From NCBI RefSeq assembly GCF_015476655.1, contig NZ_JABFHF010000006.1, positions 1-64,000 of the forward strand: a DNA stretch of 64,000 nt, read 5' to 3'. This document shows, in pieces, positions 16,722-25,955 of this stretch. How positions within the stretch are numbered: the first letter of the stretch is position 1; the number at the start of each line of letters is the position of its first letter. Made by a program: the position numbers and the translations under genes. The stretch comes from Aquiflexum lacus. GTDB lineage: Bacteria; Bacteroidota; Bacteroidia; Cytophagales; Cyclobacteriaceae. Under the pieces are notes generated by a model, which saw nothing but the letters and a program-made list of their open reading frames with translations, did not search any database and had not been told where the DNA came from.

Positions 16722-17780
16722 TTAAGAACCCTCCGATTTCCCTTTTTCAATTTTTTGATTGGCTGTTTCTTTATCATCTCTGTCTGCGTCGAAGTTTTCA
16801 TTTCTGTTATTTGGAGATAATGAAAACTTTGCACTTATCGGAAAATGATCAGAACCAATATTTTGATGAACCTTAAGGTTTTCTAAAGTAAAGTGCTCGC
16901 TGACAAAGATATGATCTAGAGGCCATCTGAGGAAAAAGTACTTGGCATGGAAGGTGCTGAACATGCCTCTACCTCTTCTAGGATCCAATAAACCACTGAT
17001 TTTAAGGAATAATTCACTGGTATAAGACCAACCCACATCATTGAGGTCACCAATAACCAAAGTTGGCTTTTTGTAATTTTTTATTTTTTTTGCAACCAAT
17101 AAAATCTCTGCATCTCTTTCTGTACTAGACTGACTTTCAGTTGGTACAGGAGGTTTGGGGTGAATTGCAAATATTTTCACATGGTCTCCACTTTTCAATT
17201 CTATCATAGCTTCAATTGAAGGTATTTCTTTGTCAATTAAGTGCAAAATTTCGTGGTTTACGATCCTTAGCTTGGAGTAGAACAACATGCCATAGGTATT
17301 TTCCTGAGGGATTTCCACAAAATTTGGATGGCTATTTTTTAATTTACTCATTTCCTGGGCCCACTTCAGATCTGTTTCGACTAACAGTAAAATATCGGGA
17401 TCTTCACTTTGGATTACTCTTAGGGCCAATTGCTGATCTTTGTTATATTGATATACATTGATAACCATCACAGAGAATGTGGGTGAATTTGAACCTGCCT
17501 TGGTACTCTGCACCATCTTTGGTGAAAACCTTGTAAATGGGTATATCTGATACATCTGAAATATGGCCATCACCACCAACCCGACAAAAAGAATGTAATC
17601 CAACTTACTAAAGGATGAAAATCCCAAAACAAGCCACAAAACTAAAATTGTCAAGCAAAGAACAAACTTTTGGAATCTTGGATAATCAAATACCCTAAAG
17701 ACCCAAAAATCTCTTTTGATAACGGGCAACAAACCCGCTAACAAAATTAATAGACTGACAATTGCTAATACTGTTTTCAT
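16722..17780 (-). CDS. Membrane-anchored endonuclease/exonuclease/phosphatase family protein
   Basis: Of 352 residues, the first ~85 hold two or three membrane helices. The remainder is an exonuclease-endonuclease-phosphatase fold: NVYQYNKDQQLALRVIQSEDPDILLLVETD (metal-binding Glu), IFAIHPKPP, TLVIGDLNDVGWS (catalytic Asp/Asn) and GSDHFPISAKF (catalytic His). The topology puts the catalytic domain in the periplasm, as in other Bacteroidota and YafD-like proteins. The substrate is unknown. It ends 3 bp after mlaD on the opposite strand, so the two are convergent. Confidence 0.88.
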   Translation of the reverse strand: MKTVLAIVSLLILLAGLLPVIKRDFWVFRVFDYPRFQKFVLCLTILVLWLVLGFSSFSKLDYILFVGLVVMAIFQMYQIYPFTRFSPKMVQSTKAGSNSPTFSVMVINVYQYNKDQQLALRVIQSEDPDILLLVETDLKWAQEMSKLKNSHPNFVEIPQENTYGMLFYSKLRIVNHEILHLIDKEIPSIEAMIELKSGDHVKIFAIHPKPPVPTESQSSTERDAEILLVAKKIKNYKKPTLVIGDLNDVGWSYTSELFLKISGLLDPRRGRGMFSTFHAKYFFLRWPLDHIFVSEHFTLENLKVHQNIGSDHFPISAKFSLSPNNRNENFDADRDDKETANQKIEKGKSEGS

Positions 17781-17930
17781 GTAAATTCCTTAGGATAAAT
17801 ATAAATAATTGACATTGAAAACCTATTTTCTAGTAATGAAACAAGTAAAATAAGGTAAATTGAGAATTATTTGTAAATGAATGAAGTTATAACAATGAAT
17901 TCATTTTTACCATACCAAAATTATATCACA

Positions 17931-20705
17931 ATGAAGATACACCCCCAAGAAACCAAGAAAACGCTTATATCCAAAAAAGGAACCTACAATTATTGGAGTT
18001 TATCAGCACTTCAAGAAGAAGGCTATAAAATTGATACCCTTCCTTTTTCTATCAGGATACTTTTAGAAAATGCCTTAAGGAATTTTGATGATTTTGGCAT
18101 TACCAAAGAACACATTGAAACTTTAGCCAGTTGGTCTCCGGAACCTTCAGATAAAGATATCCCCTTCAAACCTGCGAGAGTTTTGATGCAGGATTTCACA
18201 GGTGTACCCGCGGTGGTGGATATTGCATCACTCCGTGCAGAGGCGACTAGAAAAGGGAAAGATCCGCAAAAGATTAACCCTTTGATTCCTGTTGATTTGG
18301 TTATCGATCATTCTGTTCAGGTAGATTATTTTGGGACTAATTATGCTTACCAGAAAAATGTGGAAGTAGAATATGAAAGAAATGGAGAACGGTATCAATT
18401 CTTGAAATGGGCACAAAAAGCCTTCGATAATTTTTCGGTAGTCCCTCCCGGAATGGGGATCTGCCATCAAGTAAATTTAGAATATTTAGCCCAAGGAGTT
18501 ATTTCAAGAGATGGTAATGCATTCCCAGATACATTGGTAGGCACGGATTCCCATACACCAATGGTCAATGGGATAGGTGTTGTAGCATGGGGAGTTGGTG
18601 GAATAGAAGCTGAGGCGGCTATCCTGGGACAACCCATTTACTTTATCATGCCTGAGGTTGTGGGCTTGAAACTTACAGGACAACTACCATTGGGAACCAC
18701 CGCTACAGATATGGTACTGACAATTACCGAGTTGCTGAGAAGGCATGGAGTTGTTGGTAAATTTGTCGAAGTTTTTGGTTCAGGCCTGGATAATCTAACT
18801 GTTCCGGATAGGGCCACCATTTCCAATATGTCTCCTGAATTTGGATGTACCGTCACCTATTTTCCCATTGATGACAGGACTTTGGATTATATGAAAAAAA
18901 CCAATAGGTCTGCAGATCAAATTCAATTGGTCGAGGACTATTGTAAAGCCAATATGCTGTGGAGACAAGGAGAAGATAAAATTAAATACAGTTCCATTGT
19001 GGAATTGGATCTATCCACCGTCGAACCTACAGTTTCAGGACCAAAAAGGCCTCAGGATAAAATATTGGTAAGGGAGTTTAAATCCAAATTCGGGGAGTTG
19101 TTGGAAAAAGTCCATGGAAGAGAATATATACCTATTGATAAAAGACAAGTGGGGCGTTGGTATGGTGAAGGAGGAAGTCAGCCAGCGGAACCAAAAGGAG
19201 GGACGTCCGCTGAGGTCGAATATGAGACCAAGGTGAAGAATGGTCTCAAAACCGTGGTTGTCAAGATGCACAATGAAAAATTTGCACTGCATGACGGTTC
19301 AATTGTGATCGCCGCTATTACTTCCTGTACCAATACATCTAACCCATCAGTCATGATAGGCGCAGGACTGGTTGCAAGAAAAGCGAGACAAAGAGGCTTG
19401 GACACGAAATCTTGGGTGAAAACCTCATTGGCCCCAGGTTCGAAGGTGGTGACCGATTACCTGGAAAAAGCAGGACTGTTGGATGACCTGGAAGGTCTTA
19501 AGTTCCATGTGGTAGGCTATGGCTGTACTTCCTGCATCGGAAATTCAGGTCCACTTCCAAGACACATTGCCAAAGCTGTGGAGGAAAATGACCTGGTAGT
19601 GAGTTCAGTGCTATCCGGAAACAGGAATTTTGAAGCAAGGGTACATCCTCAGGTCAAGATGAATTATCTGATGTCCCCCATGTTGGTGGTGGCTTATGCT
19701 TTGGCAGGACGGGTAGATGTTGACCTGATCAATGAACCTTTGGGATATGACCCCAATTTGGAGCCTGTTTATTTGAAAGATGTCTGGCCGAGCAATGATG
19801 AGATATTTGAAGTAATGAGCAGGGTACTTTCCCCTGCTGATTTTGAAAAAAGTTATGGGGAGATTTTTGAAGGAAATGATATTTGGAAGCAATTGGAGGT
19901 CCCCAAAGATAAAGTTTATCAATGGTCTGATGAGAGTACTTACATCAAAGAAGCTCCATTTTTCAATGGAATATCAGAATCTGTTGAAGAACCTAAAGAC
20001 ATCATTGGGGCGAGAGTTTTGCTGAAATTAGGTGATTCTATTACCACAGACCACATTTCTCCTGCAGGTTCTTTTTCCGAATCCTCCCCGGCTGGTCAGT
20101 ACTTGATAGCAAGAGGTGTTGAAAAGAAGGATTTCAATTCCTATGGATCAAGAAGAGGGAATGATGAGGTGATGGTAAGGGGAACCTTTGCCAATGTCCG
20201 AATCAAAAATCAATTGGTTGACAAAGAAGGTGGATTCACTAAGCATATTCCTTCCGGAGAGGAAATGACCGTATATGATGCATCCAAGAAATATAGGATG
20301 GAAAACACTCCTTTAATAGTTTTGGCTGGAAAAGAGTATGGAAGTGGATCTTCCAGAGATTGGGCAGCAAAAGGCACAAACCTATTGGGAATCAAGGCAG
20401 TATTGGCAGAAAGCTATGAAAGAATCCATAGGAGTAATTTGGTTGGGATGGGCGTATTGCCATTGCAGTATAAACAGGGCGAATCTGCTGCCTACCTTGG
20501 ATTAAATGGTAGTGAACAATTCAGTATTTCAGGTGTAGCAAGCGGATTATCACCGCTCAAATCACTTCAGTTTAGAGCTGAAAAAGAGGATGGAACCATC
20601 AAGGAATTCGAAGTAATCTGCCGATTGGATTCAGCCATTGAGATCGAGTATTATAAAAATGGAGGAATCTTGCATTATGTACTACGGGATTTCTTAAAAA
20701 AATAG
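17931..20705 (+). CDS. acnA: Aconitate hydratase, AcnA type
   Basis: From ATG 17931 the enzyme is 924 residues; the frame is open back to ATG 17877, but MKIHPQETKKTLISKKGTYNYWSL is the natural beginning. It isomerises citrate to isocitrate in the TCA cycle. The [4Fe-4S] ligands are visible as SCTNTSNPSVM and GYGCTSCIGNSG. Other AcnA/IRP1-type landmarks are VGTDSHTPMVNGIGVVAWGVGG, GDSITTDHISPAGSF and AGKEYGSGSSRDWAAKG. It is transcribed alone: an EEP gene diverges upstream and a strong terminator follows. Confidence 0.96.
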   Translation: MKIHPQETKKTLISKKGTYNYWSLSALQEEGYKIDTLPFSIRILLENALRNFDDFGITKEHIETLASWSPEPSDKDIPFKPARVLMQDFTGVPAVVDIASLRAEATRKGKDPQKINPLIPVDLVIDHSVQVDYFGTNYAYQKNVEVEYERNGERYQFLKWAQKAFDNFSVVPPGMGICHQVNLEYLAQGVISRDGNAFPDTLVGTDSHTPMVNGIGVVAWGVGGIEAEAAILGQPIYFIMPEVVGLKLTGQLPLGTTATDMVLTITELLRRHGVVGKFVEVFGSGLDNLTVPDRATISNMSPEFGCTVTYFPIDDRTLDYMKKTNRSADQIQLVEDYCKANMLWRQGEDKIKYSSIVELDLSTVEPTVSGPKRPQDKILVREFKSKFGELLEKVHGREYIPIDKRQVGRWYGEGGSQPAEPKGGTSAEVEYETKVKNGLKTVVVKMHNEKFALHDGSIVIAAITSCTNTSNPSVMIGAGLVARKARQRGLDTKSWVKTSLAPGSKVVTDYLEKAGLLDDLEGLKFHVVGYGCTSCIGNSGPLPRHIAKAVEENDLVVSSVLSGNRNFEARVHPQVKMNYLMSPMLVVAYALAGRVDVDLINEPLGYDPNLEPVYLKDVWPSNDEIFEVMSRVLSPADFEKSYGEIFEGNDIWKQLEVPKDKVYQWSDESTYIKEAPFFNGISESVEEPKDIIGARVLLKLGDSITTDHISPAGSFSESSPAGQYLIARGVEKKDFNSYGSRRGNDEVMVRGTFANVRIKNQLVDKEGGFTKHIPSGEEMTVYDASKKYRMENTPLIVLAGKEYGSGSSRDWAAKGTNLLGIKAVLAESYERIHRSNLVGMGVLPLQYKQGESAAYLGLNGSEQFSISGVASGLSPLKSLQFRAEKEDGTIKEFEVICRLDSAIEIEYYKNGGILHYVLRDFLKK

Positions 20706-20711
20706 ATTCAT

Positions 20712-20752
20712 AACCCTTCAAGAATCCACTCTCTTGAAGGGTTATTTTTTTT
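20712..20752 (+). terminator. Terminator after acnA
   Basis: A 12-bp perfect stem AACCCTTCAAGA (20712-20723) / TCTTGAAGGGTT (20732-20743) is followed by A and nine T. It begins 7 bp after the aconitase stop. Confidence 0.93.
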
Positions 20753-20797
20753 ATGATTGTGCTATTTGAATTCCTTTTTTTATAAAAATCAAATATC

Positions 20798-21321
20798 ATG
20801 AAAACCCTAATTTTATTTTCATACTCGTCATGATTTTCATGTCATGCAAAACCAATCCTGAATTACAAAAAATAGAACAATGGTCCGTCTTCGAAATTGA
20901 ATTGACAGGACCTGAAACTGGGAATACCTATTTGGAAGTTTCCTTGGAGGCTATATTCACCAAAGGAAATGAAAAAGTTGAAGTCCCCGGATTTTTTGAT
21001 GGGAATGGAGTTTATCGGATCAGGTTTTCTCCACCTACCCAGGGTACTTGGGATTACCAAACATCTGGTTCTCAGGGGAAACCCGAAAACCTTGAAACAA
21101 ATGTCCATATCCTCGCCAAGCCCGGTGAGGTTTATCTGGCTCATGTTGCTGATACAGGAGTGGAAATCAATCTTAATCTGAAAGGTGAGGGAGAATATCG
21201 TTTGGATGTGATGGATACCTGGAAAATGAAAACAATAGAATCAAAAAATGTTCCTGGAGACCCGTTTACTTTCACCACATCTATTCCTTACACCGCATTA
21301 AAGTTTCAAAAGATTGAATAA
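20798..21321 (+). pseudogene. Remnant of a DUF5060 glycoside-hydrolase lipoprotein
   Basis: Two lesions are visible. From ATG 20798 the frame stops after eleven codons, but adding one A to its A-run (20801-20804) would give a continuous lipoprotein signal peptide MKNPNFIFILVMIFMSC, joining the open frame that starts at 20830. That frame encodes an N-terminal DUF5060-like sandwich (EQWSVFEIELTGPETGNTY, GFFDGNGVYRIRFSPPTQGTWDYQT) and then jumps to a C-terminal domain of the same protein type (KPGEVYLAHV, YRLDVMDTWKMKTI, ending SIPYTALKFQKIE). The catalytic barrel of several hundred residues expected between them is missing, without a frame break. The polysaccharide hydrolase is therefore almost certainly dead. 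Confidence 0.75.
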
Positions 21322-21360
21322 TCGAATTTTTCCCTTCAGATTACACAAAATTTAAGATGT

Positions 21361-21549
21361 TTGCGAGTCATGCAGGGCTTGATGGAAAATGGTGAATTCA
21401 GGCCAGTTCTCGACTGGAGTTATGCTATAGAAAAGGCTGCCGAGGCCTACCGCTACGTAGCTTCAGGCCAAAAAACAGGCAATGTGGTTTTGGATATTGA
21501 AGGGGGGAGGAGCTGTTTTATTTATTGCCTTAAACTCGGATCACCATAA
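21361..21549 (+). pseudogene. C-terminal fragment of a zinc-type/quinone-oxidoreductase-like alcohol dehydrogenase
   Basis: The translated fragment QGLMENGEFRPVLDWSYAIEKAAEAYRYVASGQKTGNVVLDIEGG matches the last ~45 residues of NAD(P)-dependent medium-chain dehydrogenases (consensus GKFRPVID-S-Y-EAYRYV-GQK-GNVVL). There is no start codon with the rest of the enzyme upstream, and the frame runs on past the normal end. It is the tail of a deleted gene, directly behind the DUF5060 remnant. Confidence 0.75.
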
Positions 21550-21661
21550 AACTACACCCCAAATATCTCTTTGTACCTTTGCGGGAATCAAATTCACTTG
21601 ACTTCTCCAAAAACTCCTCCAAATCCAATTTATCTTCAGGAGTTTCCATGTTTGAAATTAA

Positions 21662-22921
21662 TCATTCTCTTAAAAATTCGGAAGTAAAATCCCTATAAAG
21701 CTTTTTGACATTTTGAAGGCATTCTTTACTGAATTGCCCTAAACTTTCCTGATCTGAATTTGCAGCAATCAATCTTTTTTCCTCGCTCAAAAACTCATTT
21801 TGTAATTGCTTGGCCAATGGCCAAAATTCGGCCTTCCTTTTTTGATAATCCTTACAAATCCATTGATGGACTTTTTCAGCTTCCCACCAAAGGGAAGAAT
21901 CTGATTCGGGGCCTGGTTGTGGAAAATCCTTTAATATGTCTGTGCCAAAAAAGAAAGGGATAAATACAGACAAACAGGGCATGGAAGTTCCTGTTAACCA
22001 AACCGTAGAGAGACTATTCCTTCTGACCTCAGTAACCATACTTCCGGTCGTCTGACTCGGATTGGTCAGTCCGGTGGCATGCATACAAAGTGATGCTGTT
22101 GTGGCTTTTTTGGACTGAAACTGCGGGTCCGGAAGGTTATGGGTTTGAAGAATTTGGATTGCCATCTCTACAGTCAGTTTTCCTTTTGCCGCTTCCAACA
22201 AGCTGCCACTGCATTCGCGTCTCTGCGAGGCTCTGCCAACTTTGGTATAAAGGAAATCCGAAAAGTATTGGGAAAAAGAAAATGGATTGGATTTAGGTAG
22301 GAGGGAAAAAGGAAAGGATCTTTTTTCATCTTGAATGTTCAAATGGGTATAATCAGTATTGATAGATAGTCCATTGGAAATGGTAGCAAAGTTTTTTACT
22401 TTTTTGACAGCCCAGGATTTTCCAGCTGTTTCGAGGATATAGGCTTCATAGGGGTCTGCAATGATAAAGCTGTTATGGTAGAAAAAATCTTTGTTTTTGA
22501 AACCCCCACAGGCATCCTGACCATATTCCAGAAGTAATTCGGTAATTGTTTTGACAGACTCAGGAGCTGTGCGGCACCTTTCCAAGGCAAGTCTCAACAT
22601 ATCCATGCCTGTTAAGCCGTCATTGTTTTTTGGGATTTTGACATTGGTAAAAACAGCCTCATTCCCAATCACAAGCCCAAACTCATTGATGCCCATCTCC
22701 GCACCCCACATGTGGAATGGTTTGGAGAGGATGACTTCAAAAGTTTCTTCAACTTGTGGGATACTTATAAAAGTGCATTGAACAGCTTTACCTTGACCCC
22801 AACTCATCCTTGGGATTTTAATTATTGCCTGCGCCTCATCAGGTTCCCGGTCCGAATTTTTTGCAAAAATCAAGTTTCCGTTTTTTGTCGATTCAGGAAG
22901 GGCTACCAAAGTGTCGCACAT
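21662..22921 (-). CDS. Secernin-like peptidase C69 family protein
   Basis: The 419-residue protein begins MCDTLVALPESTKNGNLIFAKNSDREPDEAQ, the hallmark of the secernin/dipeptidase C69 (PepD) N-terminal-nucleophile hydrolases, in which the Cys at position 2 becomes the nucleophile after Met removal. The block HMWGAEMGINEFGLVIGNEAVFT also fits the family. These enzymes cleave small peptides in the cytoplasm; no signal peptide is present. The start is fixed by MCDT. A weaker possibility is a non-peptidase amidohydrolase of the same fold. Confidence 0.87.
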   Translation of the reverse strand: MCDTLVALPESTKNGNLIFAKNSDREPDEAQAIIKIPRMSWGQGKAVQCTFISIPQVEETFEVILSKPFHMWGAEMGINEFGLVIGNEAVFTNVKIPKNNDGLTGMDMLRLALERCRTAPESVKTITELLLEYGQDACGGFKNKDFFYHNSFIIADPYEAYILETAGKSWAVKKVKNFATISNGLSINTDYTHLNIQDEKRSFPFSLLPKSNPFSFSQYFSDFLYTKVGRASQRRECSGSLLEAAKGKLTVEMAIQILQTHNLPDPQFQSKKATTASLCMHATGLTNPSQTTGSMVTEVRRNSLSTVWLTGTSMPCLSVFIPFFFGTDILKDFPQPGPESDSSLWWEAEKVHQWICKDYQKRKAEFWPLAKQLQNEFLSEEKRLIAANSDQESLGQFSKECLQNVKKLYRDFTSEFLRE

Positions 22922-23172
22922 AGGGGAGAGGGTTGGAGTGGTTTAAAGTTAATGGATTTTAAAATTGAAAAATTTAAAAATTGAAAAATCGTAAAATTGG
23001 GTTGAGCCAAACCGAAAAACCGAAAACTTTTACCCTCTAACCTCTCGGTTCTCGGTTCTCGGTTCTAATTCCTCAAATCTCACGATTGTCTGCCGTTAAA
23101 GTCTCGGCTCTCGCATCTCGCTTCTCGTCTCTTTTTCTCATATCTCACGTCTTACGTCTCATGTCTTACTTC
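22922..23172. repeat. Microrepeats between secernin-like and nitrilase genes
   Basis: On the minus strand, directly after the nitrilase TGA, a chain of GAGACGTAAGAC / GACATGAGAC / GACGAGAAGCGAG words runs from 23172 to about 23080. From 23035 to 23065 TCTCGGTTC is repeated, and 22955-22990 is a low-complexity AAATTGAAAAAT stretch. No ORF is convincing. Confidence 0.75.
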
Positions 23173-24342
23173 TCAATAATCCATACTCCAAATCCCACCT
23201 TTTTCAGCTTTTTTAATTTCCAGCAAGTTACCATCTCTGATAAAGAAAGGTTGCCCATCTGTGCCCAAATCCCAAAGTTCACCTCTCAGGAATACATTGG
23301 CCCCTATTTTCGCTCCTGAAATTTCAATTCTTCCCGGTAGCGCATATTTTTCCCAAGCTTGTCTTTCATTGAGGACTCCGATATCATTGAGATCTACATC
23401 GATAGGGGGAGGTGCGCCGTTATATCCTCCCCAAGGAACATCCATAGCACCATCAATGGCACAATAGGAATTGACCAAGACAACTTCTACTCCCTGAATG
23501 GCTTGGTAGGATTCGGGATACCATGAATCAGCGCAGACCAATACACCAAACTTTCCAAAAGGCAGATCAAAAGTAGGAATGTCGGCAGTGGGTGACGCGG
23601 TTACAAATGGGTGTTCGGATTCTATGGGGAATGCTTTTCTGATGGATTGGGGAAAAATGTCTCCATCGGGAGCAAAAATAAAGGAAGTATTGTAAATAGG
23701 TGCTTCAATAGCAACTTCCAAAACCCCATTCTTTACCTCAGGACCAGGCAGTAGAATGGATCCTGCAGCTATATAGACCTGATATTCTTTGGATAATTGT
23801 TTGAAAACATTCTGGTAAATATTGGCCATTTTTTCGGACTTCATCCTGAATAGCGCTGCAGCTGTCCTGTCTGACTCTTTTTCGGATTTGCCATAATATG
23901 CTCCAAACTGAAATGGATGGCTTAATACCAATTGGGCCATGGCCCATGTAAGGTTTCCGGCATTGGCAACCGAATTCTTTTCATCTGCTATGACCAACCA
24001 AGTACCAAGATACTCAGGAAGCAGGACCATTGTGTTTTCCCTGAAAAAACCATTTTCTTGGGCCATCTTAAAATAGGCATCCAATTTGGCCAGGAATCGG
24101 GATTCACTCAGGTAATCGGTTTCCAACATATAAGGCTGAATTCCAACGATATTCCTGTCATGGGTTAAGCTATCGCCATTTTCACAGCCATCACAGGTTA
24201 ATTGGGAAACAGTGGAAATTCGAGCATCAATTGGCGGTAATTCAGCCCTGTAACTCCAATTAGCCCAAATCACCCAAATCAAAATAACCACCAGAAATCC
24301 AAAACCGATATTTTTCATTATGTTTTTTACTGAAGCTTTCAA
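23173..24342 (-). CDS. Membrane-anchored carbon-nitrogen hydrolase (nitrilase superfamily)
   Basis: The 389-residue protein has an N-terminal membrane helix (about 11-27) and a nitrilase fold with the catalytic Glu-Lys-Cys: E110 in LLPEYLG, K236 in IRKAFP and C270 in VLVCADSWYPE. It should hydrolyse an amide or nitrile in the periplasm or at the outer face of the inner membrane. The substrate cannot be told. Two Cys pairs (C50, C53) near the N-terminus are unusual and might bind metal or form a disulfide. Upstream it is followed by an amine oxidase gene on the same strand. Confidence 0.85.
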   Translation of the reverse strand: MKASVKNIMKNIGFGFLVVILIWVIWANWSYRAELPPIDARISTVSQLTCDGCENGDSLTHDRNIVGIQPYMLETDYLSESRFLAKLDAYFKMAQENGFFRENTMVLLPEYLGTWLVIADEKNSVANAGNLTWAMAQLVLSHPFQFGAYYGKSEKESDRTAAALFRMKSEKMANIYQNVFKQLSKEYQVYIAAGSILLPGPEVKNGVLEVAIEAPIYNTSFIFAPDGDIFPQSIRKAFPIESEHPFVTASPTADIPTFDLPFGKFGVLVCADSWYPESYQAIQGVEVVLVNSYCAIDGAMDVPWGGYNGAPPPIDVDLNDIGVLNERQAWEKYALPGRIEISGAKIGANVFLRGELWDLGTDGQPFFIRDGNLLEIKKAEKGGIWSMDY

Positions 24343-24429
24343 CTATTCTAATTTGCAAACCTTCCTAATATCAACTCTTAAATCCCAAATCTCAAATTCT
24401 TATGTCGTCAGGATTACCCCACAATCATT

Positions 24430-24485
24430 CATTTTATAGGCAAATCTTCAATCTACAATCTAAGATCTAAAATCTAAAATCTCCC
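24430..24485 (-). repeat. AGATTTTAGATT microrepeat at the 3' end of the amine oxidase gene
   Basis: On the minus strand the words AGATTTTAGATT, AGATCTTAGATT, GTAGATTGAAGATT follow each other from about 24483 to 24443. The last sense codons of the oxidase (ILDFRS) and its TAG stop are made of the repeat, as with CAGT arrays elsewhere. Confidence 0.7.
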
Positions 24486-25806
24486 CCACAGCCCTTTCCC
24501 CCGCCCTTACAGCACCTTCAATATAACCAAACCAAACATCCGAACTCTCTGTGCCTGCCCAAATGATATTACCCTCGGGTTTGGAATAGGCATTTTGGAA
24601 ATTTGTCCAAGCTCCCAAAGGATAAATTCCGGCATAGCAGCCACCGCTCCAAGCGTCATCTGTCATGGTATGGTCCAGATATTGCATGGGATTGGAGGCC
24701 TTTTCCCCAAAATACCTGACCAAAAATCCAGTCAAGATATCTTGTCTTTTGGACAGTTCTTTGTTGAAGAATTCCTCAGCCCGATCGGCAATGGTGAATG
24801 CCATAATGATCCCGTACGCTACATTTTTTGGTGAGCAATCATACATGGCCTGAAAAGGAGAATTTGAATCAGCCAAAGTCTGACCACTGAATCCATCATT
24901 TCTCCAAAATGGCTTTTCATAAATGGCAAAGCACTTCCCGACCTTACCCATGTTGATTTGGTTAATAACAATTGTTTTTTCAGGAGAAAGCGGTGGGTCG
25001 AATTTGATTTCTGAAACCAAAGGTGGCGGTATGGCAATGATTACTTTTTTTGCGGAAAAATTATAACCCTTTCCGATTACAGATACGCCACCAATGCCTT
25101 GGTTGATTTCAATAACAGCATGTTCCAAGAGAACTTGGTCATCAAATGGTTTTGCCATTTTTTCCAATAATATTTGCATGCCTCCAACCAAACGATGTTG
25201 TTGCGCACCATTTTTGACATTGATCAGGGTGTTGAGGTTTTTTCCTGATTTGATATAAAAGAGGGCATGAAGGAGGGATAGGCTTTCAAGCTTTGCTGCA
25301 AAAATTGTTTCAGTGGCAATACGCATTACCGAAAGACAGGCTTGTGTTCGGCAATTACGAGCCAAAAAATCCTCCATAGAGATCTGATCGTAAACAAAAG
25401 CTTTTGCATGAGTCCAAGGGGCATGAAGTGGAATTGTCTTTGCCATTCTTTCCAGTTTCCTCATTATCCAATCAAGATTGATCAATGAAAGGATATCCAT
25501 TTTCGGAATGATTCCCTTGTAGGTTTTTATTTTTTCATTGAGGTCGATGATATTGTAGCCCTGATCATAAGTCTCAAAGTATTCCACCCCATATGCTTCA
25601 CAGAGTTCATACATACGTGTCTGACTTGGCCCAATCCATTGTCCGCCCAAGTCTACATATAAGTCATCAGAAAGATGTTTGGAGTAAACCCTTCCTCCAA
25701 TCCTGTCCCTTGCCTCCAGGACAAGGAAAGACTTATTGGCTTGATGGAGCTTCCTGGCAGCAGCAATTCCCGAAAACCCAGCACCTATGATGATGACGTC
25801 TATCAT
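24460..25806 (-). CDS. Flavin monoamine oxidase family protein
   Basis: The 448-residue enzyme has the dinucleotide-binding GAGFSGIAAARKL at 8-20, EARDRIGGRVY and DLGGQWIGPSQ near the N-terminus, and the C-terminal FAD-binding block GTESSDVWFGYIEGAVRAGERA, all typical of the flavin amine oxidase family. It oxidises an amine or amino acid with FAD; the substrate is unclear. No signal peptide is present. The C-terminus ends inside a microrepeat, and 24343-24459 before it holds no gene. Confidence 0.9.
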   Translation of the reverse strand: MIDVIIIGAGFSGIAAARKLHQANKSFLVLEARDRIGGRVYSKHLSDDLYVDLGGQWIGPSQTRMYELCEAYGVEYFETYDQGYNIIDLNEKIKTYKGIIPKMDILSLINLDWIMRKLERMAKTIPLHAPWTHAKAFVYDQISMEDFLARNCRTQACLSVMRIATETIFAAKLESLSLLHALFYIKSGKNLNTLINVKNGAQQHRLVGGMQILLEKMAKPFDDQVLLEHAVIEINQGIGGVSVIGKGYNFSAKKVIIAIPPPLVSEIKFDPPLSPEKTIVINQINMGKVGKCFAIYEKPFWRNDGFSGQTLADSNSPFQAMYDCSPKNVAYGIIMAFTIADRAEEFFNKELSKRQDILTGFLVRYFGEKASNPMQYLDHTMTDDAWSGGCYAGIYPLGAWTNFQNAYSKPEGNIIWAGTESSDVWFGYIEGAVRAGERAVGEILDFRS

Positions 25807-25955
25807 TAGCAGGGTTCCGGATATATTAAGGCCAAGAGAAAAGACAAACTATAAGGCAAAGATTTCATGGGATAGGGTTTAGGAGTGAAAAATCCCCAAT
25901 AAAAACCGAATCTGCAAGAAGTCTTTGCGATTAAGTGAAAATGTCGTGTTCAGAT

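Noticed and set aside
20830-21321. Short intact lipoprotein gene of 163 residues
   Set aside because: The signal peptide requires a frameshift fix and both halves match the ends of a much longer enzyme.
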